64,000 bases of DNA, from assembly GCF_026341125.1 (NCBI RefSeq), contig NZ_JAPEOR010000002.1:2113501-2177500 (forward strand), in the 5' to 3' direction. Of this stretch, positions 7,729 to 15,005 are shown in pieces. The number at the start of each line of letters is the position of its first letter. Position 1 is the stretch's first letter. This DNA is from Streptomyces sp. NBC_01142. GTDB lineage: Bacteria > Actinomycetota > Actinomycetes > Streptomycetales > Streptomycetaceae. The notes under the pieces were generated by a model. The model made no database searches and had not been told where the DNA came from. It worked only from the letters and a program-made list of their open reading frames with translations. A program made the position numbers and the translations under genes.

Positions 7729-10700
7729 ATGCAGATCCGGCTGACCGTCCTTGCGCCGCGCGGCGGGCAATCCGCGGCCGCGGGACACACCTCCGCGGGA
7801 CGCGCCTGCGACGTGCTGATCACCGCGCCTGCCGGGACGGCGCTGGCCGCCGTGGCCTCCGGCCTGGCAGCGGCGGTCTCCGGGCCGGAGGCCTCGGGTT
7901 CCGTCGTGCTGTACGCCGGCCGGGAGCGGCTCGACACTCAGCGCCGCACCCTGGGCGAGCCGCCGCTGGTGGACGGCGCGGTGCTCTCCCTCCAGGTCCC
8001 CGGCGAGGACGAGACGCCCGGCGCCGACGCCTCGGCCCAGCTGCATGTGGTGGCCGGGCCGGACGCGGGCGGGGTCCATCTGCTGCACGGCGGCCGGATC
8101 AGGATCGGCCGTTCCGCCGACGCGGACGTCCCCATGGACGACCCCGATGTCTCGCGGCTGCACTGCGAGGTCACGGTCGCCGAGGACGGCCGGGTCACGG
8201 TCGCGGACCTCGGCTCGACGAACGGCACCACCCTGGACGGCGCGGCCGTGGGAGCGCGCCCGGTCCGGCTGCCCGCGGGTGCTCTGCTGCGGCTGGGCGA
8301 GTCCACGCTCCGGGTCACCCCGGGCGACAGGACCCCGGCCCTTGCCACGACGCCGGACGGCGAGGGCCATCTGCGGGTGACCCGGGAGGACGCGGACGGG
8401 TCCGGTCCCGGCGGAGCGGCTCGTGACGGGTCCGGTCCCGCGGGCGGGCAGGAGGCCGCCGGGCCGGCCGCGCCCCGACCGAGAGTCCCCACCCAGTACG
8501 ACCCCACCGCCCCCGCGGCCCCCACGAGCCGCGGCCGCGGTGACGCCGGGACGCTGTACACGTACGGCTCCGAGGACGACCCGGCGCGCGACGCAGCCCA
8601 CGGCGCGGCGCACGGCCCGCTGCACGGCGACACCGTTCACTCCAGGACGGCCGATGCCCGGGACGAGTACCAGCAGACCCACGGGACCCACCGGATCCCC
8701 GGCACCTCCGAAACGCCCGAGGCCCACAGCCGTACCGCCGCGGCCCGCACACCGCGCCAGGGCACCCCGGCCGACGGTACCTCCGTGCCCGAGAGCTTCA
8801 CCCGCAGACGCGGCATAGGCGCCTGGGCGCGGCGGCTCGCCGGAGGCCGCGAGGAGCCCGCCCCCGCAGCCGGCACCCCGCGTCCCGGGCCCCGCGTTCC
8901 GGACGCGGCGCCCGTCGCCGAGAGCTGGCCGGATCCCGCCGCGGTACTGCTGACCGCGCTCGGCCCCGGGCCCCGGCTCTGGGAGCGGGACCCCAGGCAC
9001 CCCGAATCCCTCGTCCTGAGGCTGGGCACGACCGAACGCGCCGAGCTCCCCTCCGTACCGGTCACCGTCGGCCTGCTGGAGGCCGGGTCGCTCGGGCTGG
9101 CCGGACCCAGGGCGCGCCTGGCCGGCCTCGCCAGGTCAGCCGTGGCCCAGCTCGCCGCACTGCACTCGCCCGTCGATCTGGAGATAGTGCTGATCAGCGC
9201 GGACCGGGCGCGCAGCCTGGCAGAGCGCAGGGCCGAGTGGGCCTGGCTCGGCTGGCTGCCGCATCTGCGCCCGGCCCACGGCCAGGACTGCCGGCTGCTC
9301 CTCGCCTACGACCGGGACCAGGCCACCGCCCGCGGCACCGAGCTCACCCGCAGGCTGGACGACGGCCCGCTCGGTCCCGGCTGGCCCAGCGCCGACCGCA
9401 GGGCCGTCACCGACGCCGCCGCGCGGTACGAAGGGCCGCGCACGGTCGTCATCGTCGACGGGGACCCGGGCTCGGCCGCGCTGCGCGAGACCACCGCCCG
9501 GCTGGCCGGAGCGGGTTCCGCCGCCGGAATCCATCTGATCTGTCTGGCCGAGACCCCGGCCGCCTCGCCTCTCTCGCCGGTCGCCGCCACGTACGAGACG
9601 GCCTGCGCGGCCTCGCTCGCCTTCCGTGAGTGCGGGGCGGTCGCCCTGCTGAGCGGCGATGTGGCGACCGCGCTGCGCCTGATGCGTACGGCCGGCGGTC
9701 AGCCCGCCGGGCACGGCACGGTCGGTGCGGTGGACGCGGTCTCGGCGGCCTGGGCGGAACGGTTCGGGCGCGCGCTCGCGCCGCTGCGCGCCGAGGGCAC
9801 CGGCACGCACCGGGGCCGGGCGGTGGCGCTGCCCCGCTCCGCACGGCTGCTCGACGAGCTGGGGCTGGCCCGTGCCACACCCGCCTCCCTGATGGCGCGC
9901 TGGGCCTCGGCCGGCGACGGCACCGCGGTACTCGGCTCGTCTTCGCGCGGCCCGCTCGCCGTCGATCTGTCCGAGGAGGGCCCGCATCTGCTGATCGACG
10001 GCCCGCCGGGCAGCGGTCGTACGGAGCTGCTGCGCTCCGTCGCGGCCTCGCTGGCCGCCGCCGGCCGCCCGGACCGGCTCGGTCTGCTGCTGGTCGACGG
10101 AGCGGGCGGCGAGCGCGGCGAGGGACTGACCGCCTGTACCGAACTGCCCCATGTCACCGAGTACTTGGTGGCCTCGGACCCGGTCAGGATGCGGGCGTTC
10201 GCGCAGGCACTGGGGGCCGAGCTGAAGCGGCGGTCCGAGCTGCTGGCCGGCCTGGGCTTCGCCGAGTGGCACACCCAGCGCGAGGTGGCGGACCGGATGG
10301 CCGGCCAGCGTTCGCCCGGCGCAGAATCGGGCCGGCGACCGCCCGGTGCCGAATCGGGTCAGCGTTCATCCGGTGCCGAGTCGGGTCAGCGTTCGCCCGG
10401 TGCCGCCGAGTCGGGCCGGCGCCCGGTGAGCGCCGCCGAGCAGCGCGGCGACCTCGACTCCCCCGCCAGCGGGACGCTCCGGCTGCGCCCCGGCGGGCGG
10501 ACGAAGGCGGAGGCGCCTGCCCCGCTCCCCCGGCTCGTGGTGCTGGTCGACGACTTCGACGCCCTGGTCGCTCCGGCGCTCGGCAGCCCCGGGAGGCCCG
10601 CGGCCGGTTCTGTCGTACGCGCCCTGGAGGCCGTGGTCAGGGACGGCGAGCGGCTCGGCGTCCATCTCGTGGCGACCTCCGCGCGCCCCGACCGCACGGC

Positions 10701-11052
10701 CGACACGGAGCTGGCCCACTCGGCCCGGCTGCGGGTCGTGCTGGACGCGCCGCCCGCCTCTCCCGGCCCGGACGATCCGGCACCGGGGCGGGGCAGGCTC
10801 GGGCATCCGGACGGCCGGGTGACCCCGTTCCAGGGCGGCCGGGTGACCGGACGCATTCCGCGTACGGCGACCTTGCGTCCCACTGTGGTCCTGCTCGAGT
10901 GGGAGCGGATGGGCGATCCGCCCACCCGTCGCCCCGTTCGCGAACTGGGCAATGGGCCAACGGACTTGGCGCTGTTGGCCAGCGCGCTGGAGCGAGCTGC
11001 CCGGTCGGTGGACGCCGCGCCGCTGCCGCCGCTCACTCCCGCCCACCCCTGA
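7729..11052 (+). CDS. FHA-domain FtsK/SpoIIIE-type ATPase
   Basis: A 1107-residue protein from ATG 7729 (MQIRLTVLAPRGG). Residues 1-85 or so resemble a ubiquitin-like/YukD-type fold. Residues of about 105-195 form an FHA domain with GRSADADV, SRLHCEV and GSTNGT, which should bind phosphothreonine. After a low-complexity linker comes an FtsK/SpoIIIE ATPase region with Walker A GPPGSGRTE (about residue 759) and a Walker B-like LVVLVDDFDAL (about residue 936). A 9-residue tandem repeat sits between these motifs. Domain content resembles type VII secretion ATPases (EccC/YukBA), but no EsxA/B, EccB, EccD or EccE gene is visible here, so an orphan translocase-like role is inference. It is divergent from kinase pkaA. 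Confidence 0.8.
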   Translation: MQIRLTVLAPRGGQSAAAGHTSAGRACDVLITAPAGTALAAVASGLAAAVSGPEASGSVVLYAGRERLDTQRRTLGEPPLVDGAVLSLQVPGEDETPGADASAQLHVVAGPDAGGVHLLHGGRIRIGRSADADVPMDDPDVSRLHCEVTVAEDGRVTVADLGSTNGTTLDGAAVGARPVRLPAGALLRLGESTLRVTPGDRTPALATTPDGEGHLRVTREDADGSGPGGAARDGSGPAGGQEAAGPAAPRPRVPTQYDPTAPAAPTSRGRGDAGTLYTYGSEDDPARDAAHGAAHGPLHGDTVHSRTADARDEYQQTHGTHRIPGTSETPEAHSRTAAARTPRQGTPADGTSVPESFTRRRGIGAWARRLAGGREEPAPAAGTPRPGPRVPDAAPVAESWPDPAAVLLTALGPGPRLWERDPRHPESLVLRLGTTERAELPSVPVTVGLLEAGSLGLAGPRARLAGLARSAVAQLAALHSPVDLEIVLISADRARSLAERRAEWAWLGWLPHLRPAHGQDCRLLLAYDRDQATARGTELTRRLDDGPLGPGWPSADRRAVTDAAARYEGPRTVVIVDGDPGSAALRETTARLAGAGSAAGIHLICLAETPAASPLSPVAATYETACAASLAFRECGAVALLSGDVATALRLMRTAGGQPAGHGTVGAVDAVSAAWAERFGRALAPLRAEGTGTHRGRAVALPRSARLLDELGLARATPASLMARWASAGDGTAVLGSSSRGPLAVDLSEEGPHLLIDGPPGSGRTELLRSVAASLAAAGRPDRLGLLLVDGAGGERGEGLTACTELPHVTEYLVASDPVRMRAFAQALGAELKRRSELLAGLGFAEWHTQREVADRMAGQRSPGAESGRRPPGAESGQRSSGAESGQRSPGAAESGRRPVSAAEQRGDLDSPASGTLRLRPGGRTKAEAPAPLPRLVVLVDDFDALVAPALGSPGRPAAGSVVRALEAVVRDGERLGVHLVATSARPDRTADTELAHSARLRVVLDAPPASPGPDDPAPGRGRLGHPDGRVTPFQGGRVTGRIPRTATLRPTVVLLEWERMGDPPTRRPVRELGNGPTDLALLASALERAARSVDAAPLPPLTPAHP
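10306..10416 (+). repeat. In-frame tandem repeat, four copies of a 27-30 bp unit
   Basis: Codes QRSPGAESG, RRPPGAESG, QRSSGAESG and QRSPGAAESG in succession inside the FtsK-like ATPase (residues 860-896). Three units are 27 bp and the last is 30 bp. It lies between the Walker A and Walker B motifs, probably in a surface loop. Confidence 0.9.
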
Positions 11053-11174
11053 CTCGCGGCCCAGTTGCACCATTTGACAGGACATCACGTCACAAGGCCA
11101 TCACGAAAGGCCGATTGACGCCTGGTGCGGTATTGCGACACCTGGGTACCGGGCGTACACCTGTCGGTCACGGG

Positions 11175-11209
11175 ACAAGGCACAGGGCACAGGACACAGG
11201 ACACAGGGC
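11175..11209. repeat. Five heptamer repeats (ACARGRC) in the leader of the sugar ABC operon
   Basis: Consecutive 7-bp units ACAAGGC, ACAGGGC, ACAGGAC, ACAGGAC and ACAGGGC occupy 11175-11209, followed by degenerate copies to about 11227. The array ends about 50 nt before the binding-protein start. It could be a regulator site or a slippage-prone spacer. Confidence 0.8.
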
Positions 11210-11258
11210 ACAGCAACAGGACAAGGCACGGTACGCGCACGGGAGAGACGGGGCAGTG

Positions 11259-12620
11259 ATGCGCACAACTCTTCGTACGGGCAGGGCCGCAGTGGTGTTC
11301 GCCGCCATCGGCGCCTTAGCCCTCGTCGGCTGCGGCGGCGACAAGGACAACGACAATCCGGACGACGCCGAGAGCAAGGGCAAGGATTCCGCGGCGTCGG
11401 TCCAACTGCCCAAGCTGGACGGCGAGAAGATCGAGGTCGCCGCCGTCTGGAGCGGCCCCGAGCAGGAGAACTTCACCAAGGTCCTCAAGGAGTTCGAGAA
11501 GCGCACCGGGGCCACGGTCACCTTCGTCCCCGCGCAGGACCCCATCGTCAACTTCCTCGGTACGAAGATCGCGGGCGGCAGCCCGCCGGACGTGGCGATG
11601 CTGCCGCAGGTCGGGGCGATCCAGCAGGCCGTGGAGCGCAAGTGGGCCAAGCCCGTCGGAGCCGAGGCCAAGGCGGAGCTGGCGAAGAACTACTCCATGG
11701 GCTGGCAGAAGCTCGGCGCCGTGGACGGCACGCAGTACGGCGTGTACTACAAGGCCGCGAACAAGTCCCTGATCTGGTACAACAACGCCGCCTTCCAGAA
11801 CGCCGGGGCGCAGGAGCCGAAGACCTGGAAGGACTTCCTGTCGACGGCGGAGACGATCTCCGCGTCCGGCGTCACCCCGGTCTCGGTCGCCGGTGCGGAC
11901 GGCTGGACGCTCACCGACTGGTTCGAGAACATCTATCTCTCCCAGGCGGGCCCGGAGAAGTACGACCAGCTGGCCCAGCACAAGATCAAGTGGACCGACC
12001 CGTCCGTGAAGGCCGCGCTGACCACGCTCGGCCAGCTCTTCGGCAAGCCGGCTCTCATCGCGGGCGGCGCGGACGGCGCGCTCCAGACCGAGTTCCCCGC
12101 GTCGGTCACCCAGACCTTCAGCGGCGGCGACCAGCCCAAGGGCGCGATGGTCTTCGAGGGCGACTTCGTCACGGTCAACATCGCCCAGACCGAGGCCGGG
12201 ATCGGCACCGACGCGAAGGTGTTCCCGTTCCCCGCGGTCGGCGCCGAGCCGCCGGTGGTGACGGGCGGAGACGCGGCCGTTGCCCTGAAGGACTCCAAGG
12301 GCGCACAGGCGCTGCTGACCTTCCTCGCCTCCCCGGACGCCGCCAGAATCTCGGCCGCGTCGGGCGGGTTCATCTCTCCGAACAAGTCACTGGACCTGTC
12401 CGCGTACCCCAACGACGTCCAGCGCGACATCGCCAAGGCGCTGATCGCGGCGGGCGACGACTTCCGCTTCGACATGTCGGACCAGATGCCGCAGTCGTTC
12501 GGCGGTACGCCCGGCAAGGGCGAGTGGAAGGCTCTCCAGGACTTCCTGAAGAACCCCAAGGACGTCGCCGGGGCCCAGCAGAAGCTGGAGTCGGACGCGG
12601 CCAAGGCGTACAAGAGCTGA
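11259..12620 (+). CDS. Sugar ABC transporter substrate-binding lipoprotein
   Basis: A 453-residue family-1 extracellular solute-binding protein. The start is ATG 11259, directly after an in-frame GTG, with a GGGAGAGACGG ribosome binding site. A lipoprotein signal is clear: RTTLRTGR, hydrophobic stretch, then lipobox LVGC with Cys25. The mature part has the usual pattern of these binders (GGSPPDVAMLPQ near residue 110, later GAMVFEGDF). First gene of a three-gene operon with two permeases and no ATPase gene. In Streptomyces such systems typically use the shared ATPase MsiK encoded elsewhere (known for related systems, inferred here). The exact sugar is unknown. Confidence 0.9.
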   Translation: MRTTLRTGRAAVVFAAIGALALVGCGGDKDNDNPDDAESKGKDSAASVQLPKLDGEKIEVAAVWSGPEQENFTKVLKEFEKRTGATVTFVPAQDPIVNFLGTKIAGGSPPDVAMLPQVGAIQQAVERKWAKPVGAEAKAELAKNYSMGWQKLGAVDGTQYGVYYKAANKSLIWYNNAAFQNAGAQEPKTWKDFLSTAETISASGVTPVSVAGADGWTLTDWFENIYLSQAGPEKYDQLAQHKIKWTDPSVKAALTTLGQLFGKPALIAGGADGALQTEFPASVTQTFSGGDQPKGAMVFEGDFVTVNIAQTEAGIGTDAKVFPFPAVGAEPPVVTGGDAAVALKDSKGAQALLTFLASPDAARISAASGGFISPNKSLDLSAYPNDVQRDIAKALIAAGDDFRFDMSDQMPQSFGGTPGKGEWKALQDFLKNPKDVAGAQQKLESDAAKAYKS

Positions 12621-12624
12621 CGCG

Positions 12625-13974
12625 GTGACCCCCGCAGCGACAGCGGGGGGCTCGGCAGGTCCGAAGCCCCCCGCCGGCAAGCGCAAGAGCGTGACAGGCA
12701 CACGTAAAAGCATCGCGGCCGGCTTTCTGCTGCCCGCGCTGGTGCTGCTGGGCGCGCTCGTGGTCTACCCCATCGGGTACTCGCTCTACCGGTCCTTCTT
12801 CGACCAGGCGGGCAGCGGCTTCGCCGGACTCGACAACTACAAGGAGATATTCACCGAGGCCACCATCCTGACCGCCGTCAAGAACAACGCGGTCTGGGTG
12901 GTGGTCGCGCCGACCGTCTCGACGGCCCTCGGCCTGATCTTCGCCGTGCTGACCGAACGGGTCCGCTGGGGCACGGCGTTCAAGCTGCTCGTCTTCATGC
13001 CGATGGCGATCTCGATGCTCGCCGCGGGCATCATCTTCCGGCTGGTGTACGAGCAGGACCCGGAGCGCGGCGTCGCCAACGCGGTGTGGGTGGGCGTCCA
13101 CGACACCTTCGCCGAGTCGGCCGGCTTTCCCAAGGCGCACCCCCTGCCCGTGCATCCGCTGAAGGCCGGGGGCGGCGGGTCCTTCATCACCAAGGAACCG
13201 GTCACCGCGGGCGCGCGGGTCCAGCTCCCGCTGGTCGGTGTGGCGCCCGCGAAGATGCCGTCCGACGCCGGGCCCGCGAAGGCGGCGCAGCCGGAGGACG
13301 GGAAGATCACCGGCACCGCCTGGCTGGACTTCACCAAGGGCGGTGGCGGCAGGCCCAACTCCATCGACGCCAAGGAGCTCGGCCTCAAGGGCATCGAGGT
13401 GGAGGCGGTCAAGGACGGCAAGGTCGTCGCCTCCGCACGCGCCGGAGCGGACGGCAGGTTCACGCTGCCGGCATCCGCGGAGGGCGCCCGGCTCCGGCTG
13501 CCCGCCGACAACTTCCGCGAGCCGTACAACGGCGTCAACTGGCTGGGCCCCTCCCTCGTCACCCCGGCGATCATCGGCAGTTACGTATGGATGTGGGCGG
13601 GCTTCGCGATGGTGCTGATCGCCGCGGGCCTGGCGAGCGTGCCGCGTGAACTCCTCGAAGCCGCACGGGTGGACGGCGCGAACGAGTGGCAGGTCTTCCG
13701 CAAGATCACGGTCCCGCTCCTGGCGCCCGTCCTGGCGGTGGTCCTGGTCACCCTCATGATCAATGTGCTGAAGATCTTCGACCTGGTCTTCATCATCGCG
13801 CCGGGCTCGTCCTACGACGACGCCAACGTCCTGGCGCTCCAGCTCTACCGCTCCTCGTTCGGCACGGACGCCGACCTCGGAGTGGGCAGCGCCATCGCCG
13901 TACTCCTGCTGCTGCTGGTGCTCCCGGTGATGTTCCTCAACATCCGCCGGATGCGAAGGGAGGCCCGCCGATGA
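12625..13974 (+). CDS. Sugar ABC permease (MalF-type) with large inserted domain
   Basis: A 449-residue inner-membrane permease, GTG start 4 nt after the binding-protein stop. Membrane helices begin at LLPALVLLGALVVYPIGYSL, and the EAA coupling loop (PRELLEAARVDGANEWQVF) is near residue 340. These permeases usually have about 300 residues. The excess is a hydrophilic stretch of about 150 residues (about 154-305) between helices, containing WLDFTKGGGG and a beta-rich piece ending GRFTLPASAEGARL that resembles a carboxypeptidase-regulatory-like fold. By position this loop should be outside the membrane, as the P2 loop of E. coli MalF is. It overlaps the next gene by ATGA. Confidence 0.88.
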   Translation: MTPAATAGGSAGPKPPAGKRKSVTGTRKSIAAGFLLPALVLLGALVVYPIGYSLYRSFFDQAGSGFAGLDNYKEIFTEATILTAVKNNAVWVVVAPTVSTALGLIFAVLTERVRWGTAFKLLVFMPMAISMLAAGIIFRLVYEQDPERGVANAVWVGVHDTFAESAGFPKAHPLPVHPLKAGGGGSFITKEPVTAGARVQLPLVGVAPAKMPSDAGPAKAAQPEDGKITGTAWLDFTKGGGGRPNSIDAKELGLKGIEVEAVKDGKVVASARAGADGRFTLPASAEGARLRLPADNFREPYNGVNWLGPSLVTPAIIGSYVWMWAGFAMVLIAAGLASVPRELLEAARVDGANEWQVFRKITVPLLAPVLAVVLVTLMINVLKIFDLVFIIAPGSSYDDANVLALQLYRSSFGTDADLGVGSAIAVLLLLLVLPVMFLNIRRMRREARR

Positions 13975-14852
13975 CCACGACCGACGGTGTGGTGAAGGCG
14001 AAGCAGTCCCTCCCCGCACGTATCGCCACCCGCGCCAGTGGTGGCGTGATGCGCGTCTTTCTCGTTCTGGTCGGACTGTTCTGGCTGATGCCGACTCTCG
14101 GGCTGCTGCTCTCCTCGCTCCGCGGCTCCAGCGACATCGGCGAGAGCGGCTGGTGGAAGGTGTTCACCGCCCCCGCCCAGCTCACCACCGACAACTACCA
14201 GCGCCTTCTGGAGAACGAGGCGATCACCGACTCCCTGTTCTCCACCGTGATGATCACCGTCCCGGCCACCGTGCTGGTGGTGGTGATCGGCGCGTTCGCC
14301 GGATACGCCTTCGCCTGGATGGAGTTCCCCGGCCGCGACTGGTGGTTCATGGCGGTCGTCGGCCTGCTGGTGGTCCCGGTCCAGGTCGCACTCGTGCCCG
14401 TCTCCAAGCTGTTCGGCCAGATCGGCATCTTCGAGACGACGATCGGCGTGGTCCTCTTCCATGTCGCCTTCGGTCTCCCCTTCGCGATCTTCCTGCTGCG
14501 GAACTTCTTCGCGGAGATCCCGCGGGAGCTGCTGGAAGCCGCGCGGCTCGACGGGGCGGGCGAGATACGGCTGTTCACGCGGGTCGTGATGCCCTTGGGC
14601 GGCCCGGCGATCGCCTCGCTGGGCATCTTCCAGTTCCTCTGGGTCTGGAACGACATGCTCGTCGCGCTGATCTTCGCGGACTCCGAGAGCGCACCGATCA
14701 CGGTCGCACTCCAGCGCCAGGTAAGGCAGTTCGGCAACAACATCGATGTGCTGGCGCCCGGCGCCTTCGTCTCGATGGTGATCCCGCTCGCCGTCTTCTT
14801 CGCCTTCCAGCGCCAGTTCGTCACCGGAGTCATGGCGGGAGCCGTCAAGTGA
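13971..14852 (+). CDS. Sugar ABC permease (MalG-type)
   Basis: A 293-residue permease starting at ATG 13971, which overlaps the stop of the preceding permease (ATGA). About six membrane helices are visible, and the EAA loop PRELLEAARLDGAGEIRLF sits near residue 185. The C terminus FQRQFVTGVMAGAVK is typical of MalG-type subunits of carbohydrate importers. It forms the transmembrane heterodimer with the gene before it. A hairpin terminator follows. Confidence 0.92.
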   Translation: MTTTDGVVKAKQSLPARIATRASGGVMRVFLVLVGLFWLMPTLGLLLSSLRGSSDIGESGWWKVFTAPAQLTTDNYQRLLENEAITDSLFSTVMITVPATVLVVVIGAFAGYAFAWMEFPGRDWWFMAVVGLLVVPVQVALVPVSKLFGQIGIFETTIGVVLFHVAFGLPFAIFLLRNFFAEIPRELLEAARLDGAGEIRLFTRVVMPLGGPAIASLGIFQFLWVWNDMLVALIFADSESAPITVALQRQVRQFGNNIDVLAPGAFVSMVIPLAVFFAFQRQFVTGVMAGAVK

Positions 14853-14877
14853 CGTACAGCTGAGTCACCTTGGGGAG

Positions 14878-14908
14878 GACGGCCCGGTTACCCCGCAACC
14901 GGGCCGTC
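14878..14908 (+). terminator. Terminator of the sugar ABC operon
   Basis: Perfect 12-bp stem (14878-14889 and 14897-14908) with a 7-nt loop, 25 nt after the last permease. Followed by TTCCGTCGTTTG, a weak T-rich stretch. Confidence 0.85.
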
Positions 14909-15005
14909 TTCCGTCGTTTGTCCCCCGTATGCCACGGGCGGCGTAACCAGGTCACCCCATTGGACGTTCTCGGGCCATCTGCCCGCGCCGACCCATGGAT
15001 GTGCC

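Noticed and set aside
11175..11227. Repeat array as CRISPR
   Set aside because: The units are 7 bp without spacers and there are no cas genes in the window.
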